Of a stretch of 64,000 nucleotides of DNA, positions 26,704 to 34,319 are shown one piece after another (the first letter of the stretch is position 1; every line of letters begins with the position of its first letter). The stretch is from Cyanobacteria bacterium FACHB-502. Lineage in GTDB: Bacteria > Cyanobacteriota > Cyanobacteriia > Elainellales > Elainellaceae. Both the position numbers and the translations under genes were made by a program. The notes below the pieces were generated by a model that searched no databases, was not told the DNA's origin, and was given only the letters and a program-made list of their open reading frames with translations. The DNA lies in assembly GCA_014695325.1 (NCBI GenBank), contig JACJNZ010000062.1, positions 1 to 64,000 on the forward strand, written 5' to 3'.

Positions 26704-27271
26704 AGCGAGTCCTCAAAAACTGCGAAAAGAAGTTACGAGAAGAAATTGCGAAAAGAAACTTAGCAATGGGATTGCGAAAAAGTGAGAAGCGTTGGTTTAA
26801 TTTAACTTCCGCTAGTGGGTCACTGCCTAACTGGGCACAGCAGCCTTAGAACTGGTTTGAGAAGGATTAAAAGTGCTGCCGCTCCCTGAACAGGTCAACT
26901 TTTGGGAATTTTGAAGCTGAGTGATGGTGCTGTGCCATGGTTCGGTTTCCCCCGACTTGGGGGGCGAGGAGAGCTAGGGTTCTCCTATATCAGGACGAGT
27001 ATCAGGACGAGGAGGTGGGTTAGAAGTTTGGCTCTTTCAACATCTTGAATCGTCAAACTCATCATAAGCGATCGATTTTTATTTCTAAGTTGGGCGCTGC
27101 AATCAATTCAAGCAAAATCGCGGCTTTATTTCCTGCTTTATTTCCTGGCTAAAGTACGATAATTGCAAGGCAAAGGGTTTGGAGGCGAAGGGAGCATCCT
27201 GGATCTTCCCAGAACATCCTCTCTGGTAAACCCTCTCCTGTAACTTGAGCAGATTACTAAAGCAGACGACT
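26704..27271. other. Intergenic region, divergent
   Basis: 568 bp without a supportable gene. It contains a dispersed cyanobacterial G/C-run element near 26945-26985 (TTTCCCCCGACTTGGGGGGC), a direct repeat ATCAGGACGAG (twice near 26990-27010) and repeated TTATTTCCTG (27123-27145). Confidence 0.4.
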
Positions 27272-27661
27272 ATGTTTGAACGAATTAATCTACCCGACAA
27301 TGTACTGCCGCCTGTTTCGCCCTACTGTCATGCGGTACGTGCAGGGGATTTTTTGTTTGTCACCGGGCAGCTTGCCCAAAACCCAGAAACAGGTCAGGTT
27401 GATCGCGGCTCCATCGAAGACCAGACCCACCGTGTGATGCAAAACTTAAAACTGGTGCTGGATCAGGCAGGCAGCAGCTTCGATCGGGTGGTAATGGCGC
27501 GGGTGTTTCTCACGGATTTTCGTCACCTGTCTACCGTGAATGAAATCTATGCATCTTACTTTCCCAGCGGCAATTTTCCCGGCAGGACGGCGATCGGTGT
27601 AACTGCCCTTGCCGGATTTGGCGATGTAGAAATTGACCTGATTGCCTATTGTGGAGCCTAG
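27272..27661 (+). CDS. RidA family reactive-intermediate deaminase
   Basis: A 129-residue RidA/YjgF/UK114 protein that hydrolyses reactive enamine/imine intermediates released by PLP enzymes. The signature is present: FVTGQLAQNPETGQ, VMQNLKLVLDQAGSSFDRVV, VFLTDFRHLSTVNEIYASYF, and GRTAIGVTALAGFGDVEIDL with the catalytic arginine. ATG 27272 gives the usual length; a TTG upstream would add nine residues. It probably trims in the cytoplasm as a homotrimer. Monocistronic, opposite to the neighbouring genes. Confidence 0.93.
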   Translation: MFERINLPDNVLPPVSPYCHAVRAGDFLFVTGQLAQNPETGQVDRGSIEDQTHRVMQNLKLVLDQAGSSFDRVVMARVFLTDFRHLSTVNEIYASYFPSGNFPGRTAIGVTALAGFGDVEIDLIAYCGA

Positions 27662-27707
27662 CAAATTGGGCAAGTTGACAGCTTGTGAAATTCAGCAGAA
27701 GTTCCTG

Positions 27708-28859
27708 CTAGTCGTTCTGATAGAAATGAACCCCGCCCCGATTTTGCGTCTTCGCGATCGCACAGGCTTTATCTGCTGCTCTGATTGCGCTTGCAGCATC
27801 TGACTTTGCAGCAAGGCTGACTAAACCGATGCTGACTCCCACCGAAAACTTCTGCCCTTCCCATTCAAACCAGAACTTTTCGATGGCTTCGCAGAGCGAG
27901 TGCGCGACATACATTGCCTGTTCGGTAGGGCACCGATACAGTAGAACTGCAAACTCATCTCCTCCCAAACGGGCGATCGTATCGGCTCTTCGCACTTTGT
28001 TTTGCAGCAGGCGGCTCACCTGACGCAACAGCTCATCTCCCGCTGTATAGCCGCAGGCTTGATTGATTTCGCGAAAGCGATCGAGATCGAGAAAACACAG
28101 GCTATGTTCCTGGTCATTTGCCTGAGTCAGGGCGATCGCCTGCTGAAGACAATGCTCAAATTCTTGTCGGTTCACCAGCCCGGTCAGCGCGTCATAGCGG
28201 TCTTGCCAGGTCGATACGACATCATCAGCAGAAACTGCGGCAGCTTCGCGCAAAACCACCACGCTGCTAGTGACTTGTCCCGTCGGAGCGTGAATTTCAA
28301 CCCGCGTACTGTTCACTCGTCTTTCAGAGTGATCCCGGGTTTGCAGCAGGGCAGCGCAGTCAACATTGCTGAGAGAACGCTGTTCGTAGGAATCCGCTAT
28401 CAGGTTGGGCAAAGGCTGCCCGGTGTTGCAGTCCCGAAGCGGAAGAATTTCTGAAAGCGATCGTCCCTGGGCTTCCTGGGTGTGCCATCCAGTGATTTGC
28501 TCCGCAACGGGATTGAGCAGTTCCACCCGTCCTTGAGCATTGGCAGTAATCACGCCGTCGCGGATGGTGTGCAGCATCACCTGGGTTTGCTCGATCGCCT
28601 GAGATAGACTGTCCCTCAATCGATCGCGTTCTTTGCGGTAAGCTTTCAGACGCATCCAGAGTAGCACGATCATGCCAGCAAGAATGGCGATGAGGAAGGC
28701 AATCACGAGCGTCATGGCGGTTGAGGCTTCACCGATCACAGCAAAATACAACGGAAACACGAGAATAGAAGTCAGGGAAAACACAAGCTGCACCGGGTAG
28801 AGAAACTGTGAGGAGCTCTGTTGCCTGCTCGGTTGGGGAGACAGTTTGAACGAAAACAT
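27708..28859 (-). CDS. Membrane PAS-GGDEF diguanylate cyclase
   Basis: About 383 residues. Two closely spaced membrane segments near the N-terminus (LVFSLTSILVFPLYFAVIG and LVIAFLIAILAGMIVLLWM) are followed by a short coiled coil, a PAS domain (LHTIRDGVITANAQGRVELL, ITGWHTQEAQGRSLSEIL) and a complete GGDEF domain (YDALTGLVNRQEFEHCLQQA, LGGDEFAVLLYRC, SIGLVSL). Intact GGDEF predicts cyclic-di-GMP synthesis; no RxxD inhibition site is obvious and no EAL domain follows. The start is uncertain. ATG 28859 keeps both membrane segments; the open frame continues to 29042 and would add 61 residues of unconvincing sequence. Confidence 0.88.
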   Translation of the reverse strand: MFSFKLSPQPSRQQSSSQFLYPVQLVFSLTSILVFPLYFAVIGEASTAMTLVIAFLIAILAGMIVLLWMRLKAYRKERDRLRDSLSQAIEQTQVMLHTIRDGVITANAQGRVELLNPVAEQITGWHTQEAQGRSLSEILPLRDCNTGQPLPNLIADSYEQRSLSNVDCAALLQTRDHSERRVNSTRVEIHAPTGQVTSSVVVLREAAAVSADDVVSTWQDRYDALTGLVNRQEFEHCLQQAIALTQANDQEHSLCFLDLDRFREINQACGYTAGDELLRQVSRLLQNKVRRADTIARLGGDEFAVLLYRCPTEQAMYVAHSLCEAIEKFWFEWEGQKFSVGVSIGLVSLAAKSDAASAIRAADKACAIAKTQNRGGVHFYQND

Positions 28860-29118
28860 TGTGCGGCGAGGTTTGAGCAGGAACATTGGGAGCGAGGTTT
28901 TGAGCGGACATTTAAGGAAAATCATGCCGCAAGCTAAGTCAGGAAACTGCTGATTTAGGGCAATGTTACCCAAGACGTACCAAAAAACTGCCTGGAGCAG
29001 ACATATCAAAAAACGATACAAAAAAGGAGCATGGATTTCCACACTCCTGATTACGCTAAAGTTTTATCGAGCCAGTTTCTCAGGAAAACCGATCGCTCAA
29101 GTCATTTACTCAAGCCAT

Positions 29119-29754
29119 TTATTTATTAGGCTGAGGGGTCATCCGCAGATAAGGCTTGACTTCAGTCACGCCTTTCGGGAATTTTTGTTTTGCTTCTTCG
29201 GTGGGAATCGAAGGCACGACTACGCAATCGCCGCCGTCTTTCCAGTCTGCCGGAGTCGCAACGCTGTAATTATCGGTTAATTGCAGCGAGTCGATCACGC
29301 GCAGGATTTCATCGAAGTTCCGTCCGGTGCTGGCAGGATAGGTCAGGGTGAGCCGCAGCTTTTTCTGGGGGTCGATGATGAACACCGATCGCACCGTCAG
29401 CGTGTTGTTGGCGTTGGGGTGGATCATGCCATACAGGTCAGACACCTTACGATCGGAGTCAGCCAAGATGGGGTAGTTCATGCGGGCGTTTTGGGTTTCT
29501 TCGATGTCGCCTACCCAGCTACGATGCGAGTCAGCATCATCTACGCTGAGGGCAATTACTTTAACGTTGCGCTTGTCAAACTCAGGCTTCAGCCGTGCGA
29601 CCGTACCCAGCTCTGTTGTGCAAACGGGCGTGAAATCTTTGGGGTGAGAAAAGAGGACAACCCAGCCATCCCCTGCCCATTCATGGAAATTGATAACTCC
29701 TTCAGTGGAGTCTTGCGTAAAGTCGGGAACGATATCACCAAGTTGGAGTGCCAT
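29119..29754 (-). CDS. 1-Cys peroxiredoxin (Prx6 type)
   Basis: A 211-residue peroxide-reducing enzyme. The peroxidatic cysteine lies in HPKDFTPVCTTELG (about residues 37-50), with PVCTTE being the 1-Cys motif. Further marks are IALSVDDADSHRSW, YPILADSDRKVSDLYGM and the long C-terminal domain with TPADWKDGGDCVVVPSI. The length fits Prx6-type enzymes. It detoxifies peroxides formed by photosynthesis and goes with hslO and msrP as oxidative-stress defence in this window, though unlinked transcriptionally. Confidence 0.95.
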   Translation of the reverse strand: MALQLGDIVPDFTQDSTEGVINFHEWAGDGWVVLFSHPKDFTPVCTTELGTVARLKPEFDKRNVKVIALSVDDADSHRSWVGDIEETQNARMNYPILADSDRKVSDLYGMIHPNANNTLTVRSVFIIDPQKKLRLTLTYPASTGRNFDEILRVIDSLQLTDNYSVATPADWKDGGDCVVVPSIPTEEAKQKFPKGVTEVKPYLRMTPQPNK

Positions 29755-30472
29755 ATTGCGCTACCTGTCTGTCAATTCAACAACAATCCATAGATACTTA
29801 TCCATCATCCCACAGAACTCCGGTATTCCGATGGGAGTTTGGATCTTTATTCTATTCTGTCGCATTCTATTCTGTCGCAAAATGCAGCTTTCTATTATGG
29901 ATTAATCTTTGCCGATCACGTGGGAGGGATTTAGGAAATCTCCTGAAAATACTCTCGCTTGAGATGACGCTTGAGCAGCCGTAACTGCAACCCGATCGCC
30001 CTCTTTCAAACTGCCAATTCTGAGAAGAACCTCGCGCTCCTTCAGATTTCAACCCGATTACAACTCGTTTTAACTCGATACTAATGTTGTCAAGGCTTGA
30101 AAAGCAAAGCAGGAAAAAGAGCGAAGCGGATAGAACTGTAGATGCCTTGAGAACAGATTAATGGCTCACCCTGGATTTTACCTGATTCATTGCCTCAACT
30201 GCTCTTCTTGCGTTCTCACTTAGGTTAGAGCGGCGAGTTCCGCCTTTAGCGGCAGGAAGAATATTAATAAAAGTTACAAAATGAGAATGAGATCGATGAA
30301 AAGTTGGTGCGTTAATTTTTAGATTGATTTTGATTCATCGATTTGAATCGAATAATCTAGATTAAACAATAGATTCACTCCAATCTCTTTGTTCGATTTG
30401 TTGGTCATCCACTCGTTACTCACCGTCTTTTTTTACGTTATGCTTCACTACTATTTTCTGACCCTGTCTCAG
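29755..30472. other. Intergenic region, divergent
   Basis: Promoters of the peroxiredoxin gene and the small membrane protein gene must lie here. GAGCGGCGAGTTCCGCC and CCGCCTTTAGCGG near 30228-30252 can form alternative small hairpins. I see no RNA gene with confidence. In-frame TTG (30389) and ATG (30440) upstream of 30473 could lengthen the next protein. Confidence 0.4.
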
Positions 30473-30760
30473 ATGCATCAGTTAATTCAACCTATCCTTG
30501 TGCCGATCTGTTTTGTGCTTGCCTGGGGGCTGGTTGCGCTTCTGGGCTGGAGCCTCTGGGCAGCCGCAAGAGACAGCGTTAAAACGGCTCAGAGAATGCA
30601 CCAAATTCCTTGCGCCAACTGTCAATTTTTTACTAACACTCACGTTCTAAAGTGTCCTGTTCATCCCAGCTCGGCAGGCACTGAAGAAGCGGTAAACTGC
30701 CTAGATTTTGAACCCTGTTCCTACGCTTCTGTGGGTAATGCCGATCGCGCTTACCGCTAA
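30473..30760 (+). CDS. Cyanobacterial membrane protein with cysteine-rich tail
   Basis: A 95-residue protein with one membrane segment (IQPILVPICFVLAWGLVALLGWSLW, about residues 5-29) followed by a short cytoplasmic or lumenal region with five cysteines: IPCANCQFFTNTHVLKCPVH and VNCLDFEPC. The CxxC...C...C...C arrangement suggests metal or cluster binding and is conserved in similar small cyanobacterial proteins as far as I recall. ATG 30473 was chosen because it lies just before the membrane segment. Function unknown. The cupin gene follows 44 bp later on the same strand. Confidence 0.72.
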   Translation: MHQLIQPILVPICFVLAWGLVALLGWSLWAAARDSVKTAQRMHQIPCANCQFFTNTHVLKCPVHPSSAGTEEAVNCLDFEPCSYASVGNADRAYR

Positions 30761-30804
30761 TCAGAATTAAGATTGGCTCAGTGCTAATCGCAAATGGCGG
30801 TGAG

Positions 30805-31182
30805 ATGCTAATCCAAAAACTTCAAAATTGCTCAGAATTCATTGCCGGAGATGGAACCAATCTCCGAGAGTTGCTTCATCCCGATAAGCAGTCGATCGAC
30901 CTGCGCTACAGTTTGGCTCATGCGATCGTCTCCCCCGGACAGGTTTCAATTCCTCACTCGCTCAAAACGTCCGAGGTTTATTACATCTTGAGCGGGAATG
31001 GTGAAATGCACATTGATGACGAGGTGCAAGCTGTCGAGCCGGGGGATGCGATCTACATTCCTCCCGACGCAAAGCAGTACATCGCAAATCTTGGAACAGA
31101 AGACTTGATTTTTATCTGTATTGTTGACCCTGCTTGGCGGCAGCAGGATGAAACAATTTATCGGGAGCAGCTCGATCACTAG
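30805..31182 (+). CDS. Single-domain cupin protein
   Basis: A 125-residue double-stranded beta-helix protein. The cupin motifs read IPHSLKTSEVYYILSGNGEM (about residues 50-69, metal ligands His/Glu) and PGDAIYIPPDAKQYIAN (about 79-95), where the usual motif-2 His is replaced by Gln, so a complete metal site is doubtful. ATG 30805 is chosen over GTG 30781 since GGCGGTGAG lies before it. Cupins of this size may be isomerases, epimerases or ligand binders; the substrate is not evident. Confidence 0.82.
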   Translation: MLIQKLQNCSEFIAGDGTNLRELLHPDKQSIDLRYSLAHAIVSPGQVSIPHSLKTSEVYYILSGNGEMHIDDEVQAVEPGDAIYIPPDAKQYIANLGTEDLIFICIVDPAWRQQDETIYREQLDH

Positions 31183-31357
31183 CAGGTTTGCGAGCAGACT
31201 TGCGAAAGTCTCCGAAAGTTTCCAAATTGCAGGCGATCGCCAGCAGATCTGAGGTAAACGGATTGAGCGTCTGCTTATTTTCTAGGGGAAGTCTAAGATT
31301 TCCTTTAGCTTCAAAAGCCTTGCGCTACATAGGCTGTGGGGCAACACGCTTAGCAAT

Positions 31358-31373
31358 TGTATTCTCCTATACA
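31358..31373 (+). promoter_or_regulatory. NtcA-binding site upstream of amt
   Basis: TGTATTCTCCTATACA is a perfect TGTA-N8-TACA palindromic consensus (GTA-N8-TAC core) for the cyanobacterial nitrogen regulator NtcA. It lies about 290 bp before the ammonium transporter start, on a stretch without other genes. A TGCAAT-like -10 element at 31395-31400 would place the box near -41, the usual activation position, implying a leader of about 255 nt. Confidence 0.85.
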
Positions 31374-31662
31374 GAATTACTTCAACAAGATTGGTGCAAT
31401 TTGAAACATAGATTTTGCAGTTTCCGTGAAATCGCTGTGAATTGATTGCTGTGGGGTAACTCTAAAGTTCCCTGCCGTCTTCGTCTTGCGAATAACTGGT
31501 TTAGCTGCATCGGTAGAAATCAATGCCTCAGTCTGTGCCTCTACCCTTTCGAGGTTCAATTCGGGGCTAGGTTGCTCCCTTATCTGAATGAGTTGTGCCC
31601 TGTGAATCGCTCACAGAGTGCCGGATTTGATGCATTCACTTGCTGAAGGAACGTCCAGTAAA

Positions 31663-33282
31663 ATGTCTAAATTAGCGCACAGGCGAATGAGAACTCGCAA
31701 CAAGCGATCGATCGCTGATACTTTGGCTAGATCTTGGGCTAGATCTGAAGTCGCTTACTACGCCCAAAAATACTTCAAAAAGATTCGTCGGCTCCCGGTT
31801 TCCCTGCAAGCCTGCCTTCCCCTGGCTGGAATTCTGGTGTTGATGTCTTCTTTCTCTGCTTCGGCACAAACTCCCTCTGCTGCTCAGCTCACCGAACTCG
31901 AATCCTCGCTGCGAGTCGGCTTGGATACGATGTGGGTGATGATTGCGGGGATGCTGGTGTTCTTTATGAACGCTGGTTTCTGTATGCTGGAAACGGGCTT
32001 CTGCCGCCAAAAGAATGCTGTTAACGTGCTGGCAAAGAACCTGATTGTGTTCGCTCTCTCGACGATCGCCTTCTGGTTCATTGGCTTCGGTCTCATGTTC
32101 GGCGATGGCAACCCCTTCTTTGGCACAAGTGGGCTGTTCTTCCTCTCTGGTGCAGATAACAGCCCTGCAACCGCAGATGCTTACCAGGGCGTTTACACTT
32201 CGCTCAACTGGACGGGCGTGCCTTTAGCAGCTAAGTTCTTCTTCCAGCTTGTGTTTGCAGGGACGGCGGCAACGATCGTTTCCGGTGCAGTCGCAGAGCG
32301 CATCAAGTTTGTTGACTTCTTGATCTTCAGCTTGCTGCTAGTGGGAATTGCTTACCCGATCACAGGTCACTGGATCTGGGGCGGCGGCTGGCTTGCTGGT
32401 CTTGGCTTCTTCGACTTTGCGGGTTCAACGGTCGTTCACGCAGTTGGCGGCTGGGCAGCTCTCATGGGTGCAGCGTTCCTCGGTGCGCGGCTGGGCAAGT
32501 ACAACGCTGACGGTTCGCCCAATGCGATTCCCGGTCACAACATGAGCATCGCCACCTTGGGAACTTTAATTCTCTGGTTGGGCTGGTTTGGCTTCAACCC
32601 GGGTTCAACCATGGCAGTGGGTGATGGTTCTCTGATTGCTCACATTGCTCTAACTACAAATACGGGCGGTGCGTTTGGTGGCGTGGCTGCAACGATCGTG
32701 GCTTGGCTGGTGCTGGGCAAACCCGACCTCTCCATGATCATCAACGGCATTTTGGCAGGTCTGGTAGCGGTTACAGCTTCCTGTGCTTTCATTACAATTC
32801 CTGCGGCTGCACTTATTGGCGCGATCGGCGGCATTCTGGTCGTGTTTGCAGTAATGTTCTTCGATCGCATCAAAATCGATGACCCCGTTGGTGCCATTGC
32901 AGTTCACCTGACCAATGGTATCTGGGGAACCCTGGCAGTCGGTTTGTTTGCAGTGGGTCCGAGCGATGCTCCCGGTGCGCTGTATGCTGCAGGTCCGGCT
33001 GCAGGCCTGTTTGCAGGGGGCGGTCTGGGACAGCTCTGGATTCAGTTCCTTGGCACGATCTCGGTTGGCGGTATGACGGTGCTGCTGTCTTCTATCTTCT
33101 GGATCGCGCTGAAGGCAATTCTGGGCATTCGAGTTTCTGAAGAAGAAGAACTCATGGGTCTGGACATTGGCGAGCACGGAATGGAGGCATATAGCGGCTT
33201 CGTCAAGGATGCAAGCGGCATGGCAGGCAGTCTGGGCACTGCGGGCACTTCCACCGGAGTCTCTAGAATGGATACGGTTTAG
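31663..33282 (+). CDS. amt: Ammonium transporter Amt family
   Basis: About 539 residues. After an unusually long basic N-terminus (about 45 residues) comes a cleavable-type hydrophobic segment ([22 protein letters not shown]), then the eleven-helix Amt channel. Landmarks are [76 protein letters not shown], and [15 protein letters not shown] near the end. These give the conserved pore histidines and aromatic gate. It imports ammonium/methylammonium across the plasma membrane under nitrogen limitation, matching the NtcA box upstream. Start alternatives are GTG 31618, ATG 31630 and ATG 31663; the last is preceded by GAAGGAA. Confidence 0.95.
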   Translation: MSKLAHRRMRTRNKRSIADTLARSWARSEVAYYAQKYFKKIRRLPVSLQACLPLAGILVLMSSFSASAQTPSAAQLTELESSLRVGLDTMWVMIAGMLVFFMNAGFCMLETGFCRQKNAVNVLAKNLIVFALSTIAFWFIGFGLMFGDGNPFFGTSGLFFLSGADNSPATADAYQGVYTSLNWTGVPLAAKFFFQLVFAGTAATIVSGAVAERIKFVDFLIFSLLLVGIAYPITGHWIWGGGWLAGLGFFDFAGSTVVHAVGGWAALMGAAFLGARLGKYNADGSPNAIPGHNMSIATLGTLILWLGWFGFNPGSTMAVGDGSLIAHIALTTNTGGAFGGVAATIVAWLVLGKPDLSMIINGILAGLVAVTASCAFITIPAAALIGAIGGILVVFAVMFFDRIKIDDPVGAIAVHLTNGIWGTLAVGLFAVGPSDAPGALYAAGPAAGLFAGGGLGQLWIQFLGTISVGGMTVLLSSIFWIALKAILGIRVSEEEELMGLDIGEHGMEAYSGFVKDASGMAGSLGTAGTSTGVSRMDTV

Positions 33283-33367
33283 TGCGGTTTTGAGAATGCT
33301 GAATTCATTATTCTGAATCAGTTCCTAGGTTCATTTCTAAACCATTCCTGAACTTATAAACCAAGTT

Positions 33368-33394
33368 GGGGGCACAGTGTTGCCCTCTTTTTTT
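33368..33394 (+). terminator. Rho-independent terminator of amt
   Basis: GGGGGCA and TGCCCTC pair around CAGTGT and are followed by seven T. It is 86 bp past the amt stop. Confidence 0.82.
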
Positions 33395-33414
33395 GCTTTT
33401 TTTGCCTCTTTTGG

Positions 33415-33655
33415 TTCTAATCTGCCCAAAATTAACGCGATCGACTTCCCGCCCTTGCACCCCGATAATCTGGTTGTCTTTCACGCTAATATCGAGCCTA
33501 CAGCCGTAGGAACACAGTGCACAGGCAGGTTGCACCCAGCGATCCGGCTACCGCCAGCCTTCGTTCATCGGTTCGCCCATTCCACTGGCGAGAATGCGGC
33601 GTGCGATCGCCCCAGATGGCCGCAATACTGTCACGGGTTTGTTTGACCTTGGTCG
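33415..33655 (-). pseudogene. Molybdopterin oxidoreductase N-terminal remnant
   Basis: On the minus strand one frame gives QTRDSIAAIWGDRTPHSRQW; a second frame, after a break near 33555-33575 and an in-frame TAG, gives PDRWVQPACALCSYGCRLDI and then SVKDNQIIGVQGREVDRVNF. This is the iron-sulfur/MGD-binding start of large molybdopterin oxidoreductases (nitrate reductase/formate dehydrogenase type; CxLCSxGC cluster motif). The remaining 600 or more residues are absent. It is a decayed N-terminal fragment next to the nitrogen-regulated amt gene. Confidence 0.82.
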
Positions 33656-33871
33656 AGGATCGGGCTGCTTTTACTGGCTGGGACTGGCAAAGCTAGAGTT
33701 TATGCCCTACAACGGTTTATTGCTTCTATCAGAGAAAAGATGAGCTTGAATTGAACAGTCCTTTCCTTGTCTCAAGCTCACTGTCTCAAGAGCGATCGTC
33801 AACGCTTCTCAGACATCTCAAAAATTCACAACATTGAAACACGCTCGCCCGATCGCTGTCACATGAGGCGA

Positions 33872-33952
33872 CTACCTTAGTTCTTAGACAAGGTTCATGA
33901 TACACACACTCCTCACACCACAGAACTTCCCGGCCACAGTGCCGGGATTTTT
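33872..33952 (+). ncRNA. yfr1: Yfr1 small regulatory RNA
   Basis: The conserved unpaired Yfr1 core ACTCCTCACACCAC is at about 33908-33921. It is flanked as in known Yfr1 RNAs by a 5' hairpin (ACCTT 33874-33878 with AAGGT 33890-33894) and a 3' terminator hairpin (CCCGGC, loop CACAGT, GCCGGG) ending in ATTTTT. Yfr1 is a widespread cyanobacterial sRNA that pairs through its CU-rich core with mRNAs of outer-membrane porins and others, and is needed for stress growth. The 5' end is estimated from the hairpin. Confidence 0.9.
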
Positions 33953-34116
33953 AGTATCTTGATGCGAGTGTCTAACGCGAGGCTGTAGCAAACCCGAAGA
34001 TGTGCCCTTGAAAATTGCTTAGCATTCCTGAAGGGATCTGAACCTTCTTTAAGAAGGATAAAATTTGCTGTTGTTCTTAACCAAATATTTTTTACAGCGT
34101 TTTTCACCCCCGTGCC

Positions 34117-34257
34117 TTACGGGAGTGTGGGGGCGATTTCTCCGTCTGTGGTCATTTCGATGCGTAAATCAGGGTTGGCGATGGCAAGCTGTTCGTATTG
34201 CTGGTGAGCCAGGCGCAGCGTCGGCGGCAGATAAAGGATCAGCGCGTCCATAGGCAT
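34117..34257 (-). pseudogene. Uma2-family nuclease N-terminal remnant
   Basis: The minus strand reads MPMDALILYLPPTLRLAHQQ, then YEQLAIANPDLRIEMTTDGEI before it runs into APTLP and a stop. This is the typical N-terminal 40 residues of Uma2 (DUF820) PD-(D/E)xK-fold proteins, which are normally about 190 residues. The catalytic core is lost. Sequence just beyond (CACCCCCGTGCCTTACGGGAG) resembles a dispersed repeat that may mark the breakpoint. Confidence 0.75.
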
Positions 34258-34319
34258 CGGCAGGGGGATTCTCTACACTATCCTAGAAGAACTGTTTGAT
34301 GGTTGGATCGATCGCAACG

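Noticed and set aside
32650-33177. 175-residue frame antisense to amt
   Set aside because: Cysteine/histidine-rich nonsense translation opposite a highly conserved transporter; no independent support.
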